Shown piece by piece: positions 1 to 9,473 of a stretch of DNA of 64,000 nt. Location: the NCBI RefSeq assembly GCF_022869785.1, contig NZ_CP094997.1:6136001-6200000 (forward strand), written 5' to 3'. This DNA is from Dyadobacter chenwenxiniae (lineage in GTDB: Bacteria; Bacteroidota; Bacteroidia; Cytophagales; Spirosomataceae). A program made the translations under genes and the position numbers. The notes under the pieces were generated by a model. The model saw nothing but the letters and a program-made list of their open reading frames with translations. It had not been told where the DNA came from and made no database searches. The stretch's first letter is position 1; each line of letters begins with the position of its first letter.

Positions 1-503
1 GGGTGCGTCAGAATGCGAAATGCATTTGCGTTTCCTTCAAAATGCGTCAAGTCAGCCCATTGCGATTCGGTGACTTTGTCGCGATATTTCAACCCCGCAT
101 CATCGGTAAAATAATGAGAGATTGCAGCCTCACCCGAATGTCCGAATGCCGGGTTACCCAGATCGTGCGCCAGGCAAGCAGCCGAAACAATGTTCCCTAT
201 TTCACTGATCAGCGGCAATTTGTCGTCAACGCCGGGATCGTCTTTTTTGAGTTTGTTATAAAAGATCCTTCCTAATGACTTTCCCACACTGGCCACTTCC
301 AGACTATGCGTTAGCCTGTTATGTACAAAAACGCTGCCGGGAAGCGGGAAAACCTGTGTTTTGTTTTGCAATCTTCTGAATGGCGAGGAAAAAATCAGCC
401 GGTCGTAATCACGCTGGAATTCTGACCGCGCCTCTGCCGGATCAGCATTGTATTTGTCCTCACTGCCCCACCGCTTTGCCGAAAGTAATTTCTCCCAATT
501 CAT
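1..503 (-). CDS. dgt: dGTPase (deoxyguanosinetriphosphate triphosphohydrolase), 5' part, runs off the window
   Basis: The complement of 1-503 reads as an open frame of 167 residues from an ATG at 503. It belongs to the HD-domain dGTP triphosphohydrolases, which split dGTP into deoxyguanosine and triphosphate in the cytoplasm. Visible family signatures are FQRDYDRLIFSSPFRRLQ near residues 29-46, RLTHSLEVASVG (His66 of the HD metal site), AHDLGNPAFGHSGE (His113-Asp114) and the THFEGNANAFR segment at the window edge. The family is usually about 440-500 residues, so roughly two thirds is missing because of the window boundary, not because of damage. The gene is divergent from the DUF3500 gene across 160 bp. 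Confidence 0.93.
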   Translation of the reverse strand, partial: MNWEKLLSAKRWGSEDKYNADPAEARSEFQRDYDRLIFSSPFRRLQNKTQVFPLPGSVFVHNRLTHSLEVASVGKSLGRIFYNKLKKDDPGVDDKLPLISEIGNIVSAACLAHDLGNPAFGHSGEAAISHYFTDDAGLKYRDKVTESQWADLTHFEGNANAFRILTH

Positions 504-663
504 TATTCAAAAATTTAATTGCCGACAAAACTAACCCCTTTCCCGTAATTAAGGAATAACAGGCGTTTCCCTTTGCGAGGGCCAATCAACGCACTGGTAG
601 TTTCGCTAGTGAAGGCGCTTTTGATTCGTACACGGATTCAATGAATTTTCAAATCAGATATAT

Positions 664-1740
664 ATGAAAAAGTCCTTGATAATGATCGCTTGGGTGTTCA
701 ATGTGCTCGTATTCAGCAGCCTGTATAACTTCCTGGCTGCTGAATACAATGTTGCCAAAGTGCATATAAAAGATGAAAAACTGGCCAAAGAAATGTCAGC
801 TGCAGCCACAACGTTCCTCAACTCACTTTCACCAGACCAATTGGCAGAAACCAAGTTGCCTTACGACGATCCGGCTCGTTTCGATTGGAATTTCACACCC
901 CGGAAACGAAAGGGCATCACCTTCAAAACGATGAGCGCCGCACAGCGAAAAGTGGCTATGGATATGATCAGGCTGGTTTTAAGCCAGGAAGGTTATACCA
1001 AAGCAGAGCAAATTATTGATCTGGAAAACGTGCTAAGGGTTGTTGAAACACGCCCCGCCAACGACACTTACCGCGATCCTGAAAACTTTGCTTTTCTGGT
1101 TTTTGGAGAGCCAGGCGGTGATCCTTGGGGCTGGCGGATGGAAGGGCATCATTTGTCGCTGCATTTTTCGTCTATTAAAGGCAAAATCACTTACACGCCC
1201 AGTTTTATGGGCAGTAATCCAGGCAATGTACAGGCGGATGTGCCTCAAAAAGGTTTGCGGATCTTGAAAAATGAAGAGGATTTCGCATTTGAATTATTAC
1301 AATCATTGAGTGAAAAACAGCTGGAAAAAGCCGTCATAGGAAGCACAGCACCCAACGAGATGTTCACTTCCAATTCCAGAAAGGCATCTTTGGAAAAAAT
1401 GCAGGGCATCCCCATGGCAGAAATGACCGCAGAGCAAAAGGTAGCCTTCAAAAAGCTGATCATGTCCTATTTGCAGCGTTACCACGTGACATTAAAAAAT
1501 CAGCAGTGGGCTGAACTCGAAAAAAGCGGCCTGGATAAAATACATTTCGCCTGGATGGGAGACCAGAAAAACGTCATCGGATCAGGCCATGGCCATTACT
1601 ACCGCATCCACGGCCCCACCTTCCTCATCGAATTCGACAACACCCAAAACGGCGGAAATCATATTCACTCGGTTGTCAGGGATTTGGAAAGTGATTTTGG
1701 GGAGGATATGTTGCGCAGGCATTACGAGAAGGCGCATTGA
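664..1740 (+). CDS. DUF3500 domain secreted protein
   Basis: A 358-residue protein with an N-terminal hydrophobic stretch (residues 3-25) that looks like a signal peptide or membrane anchor. The rest matches my recollection of the DUF3500 family: WGWRMEGHH at residues 155-163, a closing GPTFLIEFDN block, and a GNHIHSVVRD block typical of the C-terminus. The conserved His, Asp and Glu residues suggest an enzyme, but no reaction is established for the family and I do not assign one. The ATG at 664 follows a short AT-rich leader. A tandem repeat array begins 10 bp after the stop codon. Confidence 0.85.
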   Translation: MKKSLIMIAWVFNVLVFSSLYNFLAAEYNVAKVHIKDEKLAKEMSAAATTFLNSLSPDQLAETKLPYDDPARFDWNFTPRKRKGITFKTMSAAQRKVAMDMIRLVLSQEGYTKAEQIIDLENVLRVVETRPANDTYRDPENFAFLVFGEPGGDPWGWRMEGHHLSLHFSSIKGKITYTPSFMGSNPGNVQADVPQKGLRILKNEEDFAFELLQSLSEKQLEKAVIGSTAPNEMFTSNSRKASLEKMQGIPMAEMTAEQKVAFKKLIMSYLQRYHVTLKNQQWAELEKSGLDKIHFAWMGDQKNVIGSGHGHYYRIHGPTFLIEFDNTQNGGNHIHSVVRDLESDFGEDMLRRHYEKAH

Positions 1741-1750
1741 GTGCTTGTTT

Positions 1751-2509
1751 GCCCCTAAATCCCCTGAAGGGGATTTGTTGCTGCTTGTTGGTAACATGCC
1801 CTCCCCTTTAGGGGCCGGGGGCAGGAGAGAGATGTAAACTTGCATAGCGCATTGGCGCTGGTTTTGCCCCTAAATCCCCTGAAGGGGACTTGTTGCTGCT
1901 TGTTGGTAACACGCCCTCCCCTTCAGGGGCTGGGGGTAGGAGAGAAATGCAAATTTGCATAGCGCATTGGAGCTAGTTTTGCCCCTAAATCCCCTGAAGG
2001 GGACTTGTTGCTGCCTGTTATTAACATGCTCTCCCCTTTAGGGGTCGGGGGTAGGAGAGAGATGCAAACTTGCATAGCGCATTGGAGCTGGTTTTGCCCC
2101 TAAATCCCCTGAAGGGGACTTGTTGCTGCTTGTTGGTGACACGCCCTCCCCTTCAGGGGCTGGGGGTAGGAGTGGAAAATGCAAACCTGCATAGCGCATT
2201 GGAGCTAGTTTTACCCCTAAATCCCCTAAAGGGGACTTGCCACTACTAGTTAGTAACACGCTCTTCCCCTTTAGGGGCCGGGGGCAGGAGTGGAAATGCA
2301 AACTTGCATAGCGCATTGGAGCTAGTTTTGCCCCTAAATCCCCTAAAAGGGACTTGCCGCAGCTAGTTGGTAACAAGCTCTCCCCTTTAGGGGCCGGGGG
2401 CACCAGCAAACCGCATACCAGCTAACACAACAATTACTATTTTTGCAACATGCTCTCCCCTTCAGGGGCCGGGGGCCGGAGTGACATGCAAACTTGCATA
2501 GCGCATTGG
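1751..2509. repeat. Tandem array of 115-117 bp units with nested palindromes
   Basis: Six unit starts, each GCCCCTAAATCCCC or a one-base variant, lie at 1751, 1866, 1981, 2096, 2213 and 2330, giving periods of 115, 115, 115, 117 and 117 bp. The sixth unit diverges after 2402, and a last 3' half-unit follows at about 2450-2509. Each unit carries a palindrome CCCCTgaAGGGG near its start, a second CCCCTTtAGGGGC about 50 bp later, and the small dyad TGCAA-AC-TTGCA in its final third. The two G/C palindromes sit in outer sequences that are imperfect inverted repeats of one another. This array fills the gap of about 800 bp between the DUF3500 gene and the DUF559 gene. Open frames inside it are repeat translations, not genes. 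Confidence 0.95.
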
Positions 2510-2551
2510 CACAAGCACATTAAAATATCTACACACTAAAAAATACACACT

Positions 2552-2908
2552 ATGATGCACTACGGTGCTTCGCCGCTTCTTTTCGAAAGGGCCAGGCAAT
2601 TACGAGATAATGAAACACGCGCTGAAAAACTACTTTGGGCCAGGCTTAGTAACAAACAACTTGGAGTCAAATTTCGAAGGCAGCATCCGCTTCACCGTTT
2701 TATAGTAGACTTCTACTGTCATGAATTGAAATTGGTTATAGAAGTGGACGGTGGAATTCATTTTTCGGAAGAGAATCAGGAATATGATCAAATGCGTACG
2801 GAATTGATTGCTGAGTTTGAGATCAAGGTAATCCGGTTTCGAAATGAGGAAATATACTATGAAATCGAAAATGTGATTGACTTAATTAATAAGTTTATCC
2901 CACATTAG
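2552..2908 (+). CDS. DUF559 endonuclease-like protein (Vsr/PD-(D/E)XK fold)
   Basis: A 118-residue protein of the DUF559 family, whose fold resembles very-short-patch-repair (Vsr) endonucleases. The order is a basic N-terminal helix (RARQLRDNETRAEKLLWARL), then FRRQHPLHRFIVDFYC at residues 41-56, the presumed active-site strand VIEVDGG at 62-68 followed by His70, and KVIRFRNEEI near residue 92. This length is usual for the stand-alone family. It begins about 40 bp after the tandem palindromic array and ends 11 bp before the rluE-like gene. No native substrate is established for the family, so the nuclease role is an inference from fold. The link with the array is discussed as a finding. Confidence 0.87.
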   Translation: MMHYGASPLLFERARQLRDNETRAEKLLWARLSNKQLGVKFRRQHPLHRFIVDFYCHELKLVIEVDGGIHFSEENQEYDQMRTELIAEFEIKVIRFRNEEIYYEIENVIDLINKFIPH

Positions 2909-2919
2909 TTTAGCATTCG

Positions 2920-3528
2920 ATGACCCCAACAACGCACCGTTACTTCATTATCAACAAGCCAGCCAACATGGTTTCACAGTTCGTTAGCCCTGATGATGTG
3001 GGGTTACTGGGGGATTTGGCGTTTGATTTTCCGGAGGGTATTCATGCGATCGGCAGGTTGGATGGGCATTCGGAGGGGCTTTTGATCCTTACTACTAATA
3101 AAAAAGTTACTAATCTGCTGTTTCAGGGCGAGGTTGCGCATAAGCGAACTTATTGGGTGAATGTGGGGCATCATGTGAGTGACAAAACGCTGCACAAGCT
3201 CAGAACGGGCATTGGTATACAAATAAAAGGAGGCATTGAATATGTGACGGCTCCTTGCGAAGTTGAAATTATTCCGAGGCCTGAGATATTACCACCGCAT
3301 TCGAGTGAAAGCTGGGAAGGAGTGCCCAACACCTGGCTTGAAATCACATTAACAGAAGGGAAATTTCACCAGATCCGGAAAATGGTGCGGACCGCTGGTC
3401 ATCGCTGCAAACGACTCATCAGAACCAGTATAGAGGACCTGGAACTGGGCGACCTTGTTGCCGGTGGTGTAAAAGAGATTGAAGAGAAAGAATTTTTTAG
3501 GTTATTGAAGATCGATAACTGGAAATAA
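2920..3528 (+). CDS. rluE: Pseudouridine synthase, RsuA/RluE type
   Basis: A 202-residue enzyme that isomerises a uridine in large-subunit rRNA to pseudouridine. The catalytic aspartate is Asp48 in GRLDGHSEGLL. The C-terminal FHQIRKMVRTAGHRCKRLIR block is the family's RNA-binding and catalytic-cleft segment. There is no N-terminal S4 domain, as in RluE. A proline-rich insertion before NTWLEITLTEG also resembles RluE rather than RluB or RluF. The target position in rRNA cannot be read from sequence. Confidence 0.88.
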   Translation: MTPTTHRYFIINKPANMVSQFVSPDDVGLLGDLAFDFPEGIHAIGRLDGHSEGLLILTTNKKVTNLLFQGEVAHKRTYWVNVGHHVSDKTLHKLRTGIGIQIKGGIEYVTAPCEVEIIPRPEILPPHSSESWEGVPNTWLEITLTEGKFHQIRKMVRTAGHRCKRLIRTSIEDLELGDLVAGGVKEIEEKEFFRLLKIDNWK

Positions 3529-3544
3529 CTAAAATCATCCCGAC

Positions 3545-3913
3545 ATGAACTTAATAGGCAACATTATCTGGCTCATTTTTGGCGGATTTATCGTCTTCCT
3601 GGAATATATGATTGTCGGGTTTGCGCTCTGCCTGACCATCATTGGCATTCCATTTGGCGTTCAATGTTTCAAAATCGGGTTGCTTACGCTGTTTCCTTTC
3701 GGGCAGCAGGTGCGGGATGTTCCCGGGAATACGGGCTGTTTGTCCACTATTTTTAACATTATCTGGATCGTGCTGGGCGGGATCTGGATCGCTATCACGC
3801 ACCTTGTTTTTGGCGTAATCCTCGCCATTACCATCATTGGCCTCCCTTTTGCGCGGCAACATTTTAAATTGATGAGCTTGTCCTTCACGCCGTTTGGCAA
3901 AGAAATTTACTAG
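3545..3913 (+). CDS. yccF: YccF family inner-membrane protein
   Basis: A 122-residue membrane protein made of two similar halves, each with a hydrophobic helix, then LTIIGIPFG or ITIIGLPFA, then a FK-containing segment (QCFKIG and QHFKLM). This duplicated pattern is characteristic of the YccF/DUF307 family, whose function is unknown. The N-terminal half covers residues 1-60 and the second half 65-122. It follows the pseudouridine synthase by 16 bp and precedes the quinone oxidoreductase by 26 bp on the same strand, so the three may be co-transcribed. Confidence 0.9.
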   Translation: MNLIGNIIWLIFGGFIVFLEYMIVGFALCLTIIGIPFGVQCFKIGLLTLFPFGQQVRDVPGNTGCLSTIFNIIWIVLGGIWIAITHLVFGVILAITIIGLPFARQHFKLMSLSFTPFGKEIY

Positions 3914-3939
3914 TCATTATCTCATCTGACAGTAAAAAT

Positions 3940-4929
3940 ATGAAAGCCATTGTAATCTCGCAACCTGGCGGCCCTGAAGTGCTTCGAATGGAGGAGCGGC
4001 CAACGCCACAACCGGCTGATGCCCAGGTTCTGATCAAAGTTTATGCCGCAGGGATCAACCGTCCCGACGTTTTCCAACGCAAGGGAAATTATCCGCCGCC
4101 GACTTGGGCGCCGCAGGATATTCCAGGGTTGGAAGTTGCCGGAATTATTGAACAGGTTGGACATCATGTTGCTGATTGGAAAAAAGGCGATGCCGTTTGT
4201 GCATTGTTGGCGGGAGGCGGTTATGCGGAATATGCCGTTGCGCATGCCGGGCATTGTCTGCCCGTTCCCAATGGCTGCGATTTTGTGCAGGCTGCGTCTC
4301 TTCCTGAAACCATTTTTACCGTTTGGCATAATGCATTTCAACGGGGCAATTTGAAAAGCGGAGAAAATTTCCTCGTCCACGGCGGGACGAGCGGGATAGG
4401 CATAACGGCGATTCAGCTTGCGAAGGCTTTTGGTGCAAAAGTGTTTGCGACGGCTGGCTCACAGGAAAAGTGTAAAGCTTGCGTCGCTCTGGGTGCAGAT
4501 ATTTGTATCAATTACAAAATCCAAGACTTTGAAGAAAAGCTCAAAAATGAAGGTGTAGACGTGATTCTGGACATGGTAGGAGGTGATTATATTCCAAAAA
4601 ATATCAAACTGTTGCGGGAAGATGGCAGACTGGTTTTTATAAACACCATGAAAGGCAGCAAGCTCGAAGGCTCAGAAGTGGATTTTGGACTAATTATGAA
4701 AAAACGGCTGACAATCACTGGTAGCACGTTACGCAACAGAAGCAACGAATTCAAAACCGCGCTAACAAAAGAAATCCTTACGAATGTCTGGCCGGTCATC
4801 GAATCTGCAAAGTTCCAAACCGTGATCGCAGCTCAATTTTCCATGCAAGAAGCATCCAAGGCACACGCATTGATGGAAACGAGCGAGCATATCGGGAAGA
4901 TTATTTTGATCAATGATTGGGATTCTTAA
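3940..4929 (+). CDS. NAD(P)H quinone oxidoreductase, PIG3/QOR-like (zinc-free MDR)
   Basis: A 329-residue medium-chain dehydrogenase/reductase that should pass electrons from NADPH to quinones or reactive carbonyls. The N-terminal GroES-like domain contains GINRPDVFQRKGNYP at residues 38-51, typical of the PIG3/tumour-protein-inducible subgroup. The nucleotide-binding motif HGGTSGIG is at 147-154. The zinc-binding cysteines of alcohol dehydrogenases are absent. The 3' end overlaps that of the convergent hydrolase gene by 20 bp. Confidence 0.88.
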   Translation: MKAIVISQPGGPEVLRMEERPTPQPADAQVLIKVYAAGINRPDVFQRKGNYPPPTWAPQDIPGLEVAGIIEQVGHHVADWKKGDAVCALLAGGGYAEYAVAHAGHCLPVPNGCDFVQAASLPETIFTVWHNAFQRGNLKSGENFLVHGGTSGIGITAIQLAKAFGAKVFATAGSQEKCKACVALGADICINYKIQDFEEKLKNEGVDVILDMVGGDYIPKNIKLLREDGRLVFINTMKGSKLEGSEVDFGLIMKKRLTITGSTLRNRSNEFKTALTKEILTNVWPVIESAKFQTVIAAQFSMQEASKAHALMETSEHIGKIILINDWDS

Positions 4930-5581
4930 CCCAATTGTCGCTCAGTTTTTTGTTTAAAATATCCGAAATCTGCTTGGCCTGCGCGTAAACCATCAAATGT
5001 CCTGCGCCATCAATGGAGACATCGGGTTTCACCATTTTGATCGGGATCAACTTGTCTGCTGTGCCGTGGATGTGATACAGATTTTCAAGGTTATCCGTTC
5101 TTTTCCAGGTTCCCATTCTTACCAAAGCCCATTTCAGGAATTTGCTGTCGGTGTCATGTAAAATGGATTTGAGCAGCGCTTTCAGCTCAGGCGTGTCTGC
5201 ACCGAAAAATTTGTAAGTAAATGTATTTGTCGACTTCAAAAATGGGGCAGCGAATGGGCTGAGCAACAGAAATTTGGTTAATCCCTGATAAAATTTGGAG
5301 ATCGGAACGCCTGTTGGCGTGCTCGAAATGATTACGATCTGCTCCGGATGCACAATATTTGCAAGTTCGGAGGCAACGATGCCACCAAAAGATAATCCAA
5401 CCAGCTGAAATGGCCGCGTTGTATCAATTTGTGCTACCAGCCTGCTTGCATAATGTGCAATTGTCTCTTTTTTCTCAGGCTTGATCCAATCTATATAGTG
5501 AACAGCAAAACGTTCGTCCAATACTAATTTGCTAAAAACGCGTTTGTCGGCTCCCAAGCCGCTTAAAAAATAAAGATTCAT
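4910..5581 (-). CDS. Alpha/beta hydrolase
   Basis: A predicted alpha/beta-hydrolase of about 223 residues. It begins MNLYFLSGLGADKRVF, has the nucleophile elbow GLSFGG, a C-terminal HGTADKLIP carrying the acid, and GAGHLM carrying the catalytic histidine. The substrate is unknown. The open frame extends upstream to an ATG at 5785, but those 68 extra residues are polar, low in conservation signals and have no signal peptide. I therefore place the start at 5581, where the fold begins. The longer form remains possible. Confidence 0.8.
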   Translation of the reverse strand: MNLYFLSGLGADKRVFSKLVLDERFAVHYIDWIKPEKKETIAHYASRLVAQIDTTRPFQLVGLSFGGIVASELANIVHPEQIVIISSTPTGVPISKFYQGLTKFLLLSPFAAPFLKSTNTFTYKFFGADTPELKALLKSILHDTDSKFLKWALVRMGTWKRTDNLENLYHIHGTADKLIPIKMVKPDVSIDGAGHLMVYAQAKQISDILNKKLSDNWVKNPNH

Positions 5582-5838
5582 TTTATCGGGGTCTGGCGTT
5601 GAAGATCGTTCGTGAGTAGTCGCCGTTCCATCCGATAAAGTATGATCATTCTCCTGATTTGCCGCAAACGATTTTTCTAACGGTCGGTTTGCACCATTTA
5701 TCGTGGACTGACCGAAAATCTCGGCGCTGCGGACCGTTAGGTAAATGGTCAGGCAAATCCAGGGAATGTTGATATTCGAAAGCATAATAATGTCGGAAAG
5801 CTATTCGAATATACGGGCTGGCAGAGAATAAAGATTGC

Positions 5839-7863
5839 CTATTTTACAAAATTGAATCTCAAACCGGCCATGGCCCAGCGTCCCGGCATTTTGGAGCCAA
5901 GCAAATCACTGTACTGAACATCAAATGCATTGTCGGCCTGCACAAATACAGCCAGGCTGCGATTTAAAAAAGCATATTCTGCCTTTGCGTTTAATAAAAA
6001 ATAATCTTTCGAAATGTTCGCTTCGATGGCTGATGCCGCGCGTTCTGCCCGGTTTTTATACAAACCGTTCAGACTGACCGAGAAGCCGGAAACCTGATAA
6101 ATGGCAGAAAAGTTGCCCAGGAACTTGGCGTGGGACGACACATAGAAGGAGGGTTCTAAGTTGCTGCTTTCGCTTTTCAGCCAGGTTAACCCTGCATTAA
6201 AAATCAATTTCTGATCAGTTGAAAATGAGTTAACAGTTTGAAAATCAATTTCGAAACCAGTTGTATTCACTTCCGCAATGTTCAATGCTAAGCCAAAGGT
6301 CCCCGTAGGAGCTAGATTTTCCTTACGAGGCATTTGGGCATAAGGCGTTGACACGTAATCGATCAGGTCATTTTGAAGTCTTTGAAAAAATGTTCCTGAA
6401 ATTTTGAGCTGATTTGTGTTGCTATTAGTCAAAAACCAGTCTGCCCCGGCTTCATAACTGAATGATTTCTCGGCCTTTAATGCAGGATTTCCTACATTTC
6501 CGCCTGTAACCAATGCTTTTTTGTAGTTATTAAATCTCTCCGTGAAGTCTGCGTCCCGGATGGTTTTGCCCGCGCTGCCGCGAAATTGCCAGTTGTCTTT
6601 TTTGTAAGATAAATTGACCTGAGGCACCACTTCCGAACCGATGCTTTCACGCCAATCTAATCTTACAGAAGGCGTTACGGTGAAATTGGCTCCAATATTT
6701 TGAACCAAGGACACAAACGGCGCGAGTTGGCTCAGGGCATGATCGCCGCGGTCGTTGGATGCAATGTTCCGGTTTTGATAGTTAAGCCCCGCAATCAGGT
6801 TCGTGCTTTGCGTGAATGTTTGCTGCCAGGTTAGCAAGCCTTGCCACAACTGTGATTTGCTGTTGTTGGCAATAGAATGCGGATTGAACAAATATTGGTC
6901 TCGAACAAATTTATAGCCTCCATCCAGCGTAATGGCCGTTTTTTCTGTCTTGTAACCAATTTTAATCTGGTTCCAGGAGGTTTCCACCTTCTCACTCGCC
7001 GTATCGGATTTGAGGGCTGTATAAAAATTTTGCGCAGCAAAATCGCGATGATCATAGGCGCTCCGTACGGCCACATTCAAGCTGGGAGAAAGCGCATAAT
7101 TGAGAGAAACGGACGCCGTGTTGTTATGAAAATATCCCTTAATTCCCCGCTGCTGAACGCCTGAGGCATTATTTGACAAAAAACCGCCTGAAATCGCCAG
7201 TTTGTCCTTTTGTACAAATGCACCCACATTCGCATTTTTTAAACCATACTGTCCGGCGGTTAATGCACCATTAATGCTCGTTTTTAGCGTTCCCATAGTA
7301 CTTTCATCCTCATTTCCGGACTGTAAGCGCGCAGCAAATGTTTTGGAAATAACATGAATCACACCACCCACAGCATCGGAGCCATAAATCGCGGAGGAAG
7401 CACCTTTTAAAACTTCGATTCGCTCGATTTCGGACGGAGAAATGGGGATATAGGCATTAAAATGGCCTGTGTTCGGATCATTGAGCCTTAATCCATCCAA
7501 GATGATCAGCACTTGCTGAAATGTTCCGCCGCGCAGCACAATGTCGCTTTGGGAGCCCATGGGGCCGCGCGCCTGAATTTCCACACCAGGCACATAACGA
7601 AGCAGATCATCAATACTGTGCACGGGCAGGTTTTGGAAATATTCACCTTTAATGACAGCAATGTTCCGCCCAGTTTGCGAAGCGCGTTTTTCGACAAGTG
7701 AAGAGGTTACAGTAACAGGATCGAGTGAAATATCCTGCGCAAAAACCGGGGTACACAACAGCAAGGCAAAACAAATCACCGGGTTTTTCAAAATCAGAAA
7801 AACAAACTTTGCCGGGTTTTTCAAAACCCAGATCAAAAAAGAAGATTGTAGCATTGTCATCAT
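5839..7863 (-). CDS. TonB-dependent outer-membrane receptor, BtuB-like layout
   Basis: An outer-membrane active transporter. After a signal segment ending CTPVFAQ comes a plug domain with VTVTSSLVEKR (TonB-box region), DDLLRYVPGVEI, DIVLRGGTFQQVLIILDG and EVLKGASSAIYGSDAVGGVI, followed by a 22-strand type barrel ending GLRFNFVK with the usual terminal aromatic-x-aromatic pattern. There is no carboxypeptidase-like N-domain, so this is not a SusC. The open frame reaches an ATG at 7926. I chose the MMTM start near 7863 because it leaves room for a promoter before the divergent MocR gene and gives a better signal peptide. The substrate cannot be told from sequence. Confidence 0.88.
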   Translation of the reverse strand: MMTMLQSSFLIWVLKNPAKFVFLILKNPVICFALLLCTPVFAQDISLDPVTVTSSLVEKRASQTGRNIAVIKGEYFQNLPVHSIDDLLRYVPGVEIQARGPMGSQSDIVLRGGTFQQVLIILDGLRLNDPNTGHFNAYIPISPSEIERIEVLKGASSAIYGSDAVGGVIHVISKTFAARLQSGNEDESTMGTLKTSINGALTAGQYGLKNANVGAFVQKDKLAISGGFLSNNASGVQQRGIKGYFHNNTASVSLNYALSPSLNVAVRSAYDHRDFAAQNFYTALKSDTASEKVETSWNQIKIGYKTEKTAITLDGGYKFVRDQYLFNPHSIANNSKSQLWQGLLTWQQTFTQSTNLIAGLNYQNRNIASNDRGDHALSQLAPFVSLVQNIGANFTVTPSVRLDWRESIGSEVVPQVNLSYKKDNWQFRGSAGKTIRDADFTERFNNYKKALVTGGNVGNPALKAEKSFSYEAGADWFLTNSNTNQLKISGTFFQRLQNDLIDYVSTPYAQMPRKENLAPTGTFGLALNIAEVNTTGFEIDFQTVNSFSTDQKLIFNAGLTWLKSESSNLEPSFYVSSHAKFLGNFSAIYQVSGFSVSLNGLYKNRAERAASAIEANISKDYFLLNAKAEYAFLNRSLAVFVQADNAFDVQYSDLLGSKMPGRWAMAGLRFNFVK

Positions 7864-7943
7864 GGCTGTGATATCAGAATCAAATTTATTTTGGACAAAC
7901 TTACTATCTTGCCGGACTGTTAACATGCTCCGGTTTTAAGTTT

Positions 7944-9425
7944 ATGAGTAGTCCGGTTGAAATTCCATTCCAAAATATCGTAACCATTGACCGGCAAAAT
8001 ATAACGCCGGTTTATCTGCAAATCTCGCGTCAGATGATCAATGCGATCCAGCGCGGCGTGTTGTATACGGGTGCAAGGTTGCCGGGAACCCGCTCGCTCG
8101 CGGGAATTCTGGAAGTGCACAGAAAAACGGTGGTTGCGGCTTATAATGAGCTAGATGCACAAGGCTGGATCGAACTCAGGCCGAATAAAGGAACATTTGT
8201 TACCCAAAAATCACCGGCTCATTCCGCAAACCCGTTGCATTTCAATGCGGATTATTTGGTTAAATATCCCCAAAAAGCAGGTTTTGCATTTGAAGAAAGC
8301 ATGCTTTTGGACAGGCCTGTGTCCGTTTCCAAAGCCGAGCTGGAATTCACCGACGGACTTCCCGACGTGCGCCTGGCTCCAATGGACAAGCTGGCAAAAG
8401 CCTATTCGAGTGTTTTAAGAAGAAATAACAACCGCAAATTACTCAGCTATTCCCACGTTGAAGGCAATGCTTTTTTTAGAGCAAAACTGGCTGATTATCT
8501 GAACAATACGCGGGGATTGCATATTGGAAAGGAGAATATTATCACGACGCGCGGAATACAAATGGGCATTTATCTGGCATCTATGCTGCTTCTAAAAAAA
8601 GGCGATAACGTAGTGGTGGGTAACCTGAGTTACTATGTGGCGAATATGATTTTTCAGCAGGCCGGGGCCAACATTATTTCCGTTCTGGTCGACGAGCAGG
8701 GCATTTCTGTGGAGGCGGTGCGAAAATTGTGCGAGACGAAGCGCATTCGAATGCTGTACATTACGCCGCACCATCATTACCCAACCACTGTGACGCTTAG
8801 CGCGGAGCGGCGCATGGAATTGCTAAATCTTTCGGTGCAATATGGTTTCATCATTCTCGAGGATGACCATGACTATGATTTTCATTACAACAGCAGTCCG
8901 GTTTTGCCGCTGGCAAGCGCCGATCCGGCGGGAATGGTGGTTTACATCGGCTCATTTTGCAAAGCTTTGGCGCCCGGATTACGTTCCGGCTACATTGTTG
9001 CGCCTCAAAATCTGATTACCGAACTCGGGAAATTCCGGAGGATCATCGACCGGCAGGGCGATCTGATGATGGAGCAGGCTTTGGGGGAATTGTTGGATGA
9101 AGGTGAAATTCAGCGGCATATCAAGAAAGCGCAAAAGGTTTATCACCAGCGACGCGATCTATTGGATACATTGCTGCGCACTCATTTTGAAGCATATTTG
9201 AACTTTAAAACACCGCCCGGCGGGCTGGCAATCTGGACGGAGTGGCGAAAAGACATTAATTTGATGCGGGTTAGCAAAACCTGTTTGAAACAAAACCTGC
9301 ATTTGCCCCAGACATTGCTTTTCCAAACCGGCCAGCTCAGTGCGATGCGGCTCGGATTCGGGAACCTGGACGACGGAGAAATCAGAACGGCGGTTGAAAT
9401 CCTGAATTATTCAATTAATTTGTGA
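7944..9425 (+). CDS. MocR/PdxR family regulator (GntR HTH fused to aminotransferase-like domain)
   Basis: A 493-residue regulator. Residues 10-85 form a GntR winged helix (IYLQISRQMINAIQRG-like entry, LPGTRSLAGILEVHRKTV recognition region). The remainder is a class I aminotransferase fold that binds pyridoxal phosphate as effector sensor, with the Schiff-base lysine Lys340 in SFCKALAPGLRSGY and HHHYPTTVTLSAERR before it. Members usually control a neighbouring gene. Candidates here are the divergent TonB receptor and the oxidase gene 48 bp downstream on the same strand. Which one it controls is not visible. Confidence 0.9.
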   Translation: MSSPVEIPFQNIVTIDRQNITPVYLQISRQMINAIQRGVLYTGARLPGTRSLAGILEVHRKTVVAAYNELDAQGWIELRPNKGTFVTQKSPAHSANPLHFNADYLVKYPQKAGFAFEESMLLDRPVSVSKAELEFTDGLPDVRLAPMDKLAKAYSSVLRRNNNRKLLSYSHVEGNAFFRAKLADYLNNTRGLHIGKENIITTRGIQMGIYLASMLLLKKGDNVVVGNLSYYVANMIFQQAGANIISVLVDEQGISVEAVRKLCETKRIRMLYITPHHHYPTTVTLSAERRMELLNLSVQYGFIILEDDHDYDFHYNSSPVLPLASADPAGMVVYIGSFCKALAPGLRSGYIVAPQNLITELGKFRRIIDRQGDLMMEQALGELLDEGEIQRHIKKAQKVYHQRRDLLDTLLRTHFEAYLNFKTPPGGLAIWTEWRKDINLMRVSKTCLKQNLHLPQTLLFQTGQLSAMRLGFGNLDDGEIRTAVEILNYSINL

Positions 9426-9473
9426 TTTAATCATATCCGTTCCGGTTTTCACTTTGCTTTCCTTCCCAAACTT

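Noticed and set aside
2038..2409. Open frame of 123 residues rich in PPAPKGE and SGDLGAK
   Set aside because: It is the translation of the tandem repeat in one frame and repeats itself with the DNA period; there is no independent coding signal.
1751..2509. CRISPR array
   Set aside because: Units are 115-117 bp and directly contiguous; there are no unique spacers of regular length and no cas genes nearby.
5582..5785. N-terminal extension of the alpha/beta hydrolase
   Set aside because: No signal peptide or conserved motif; the fold begins at the internal ATG, so I treat it as upstream sequence although it remains open.
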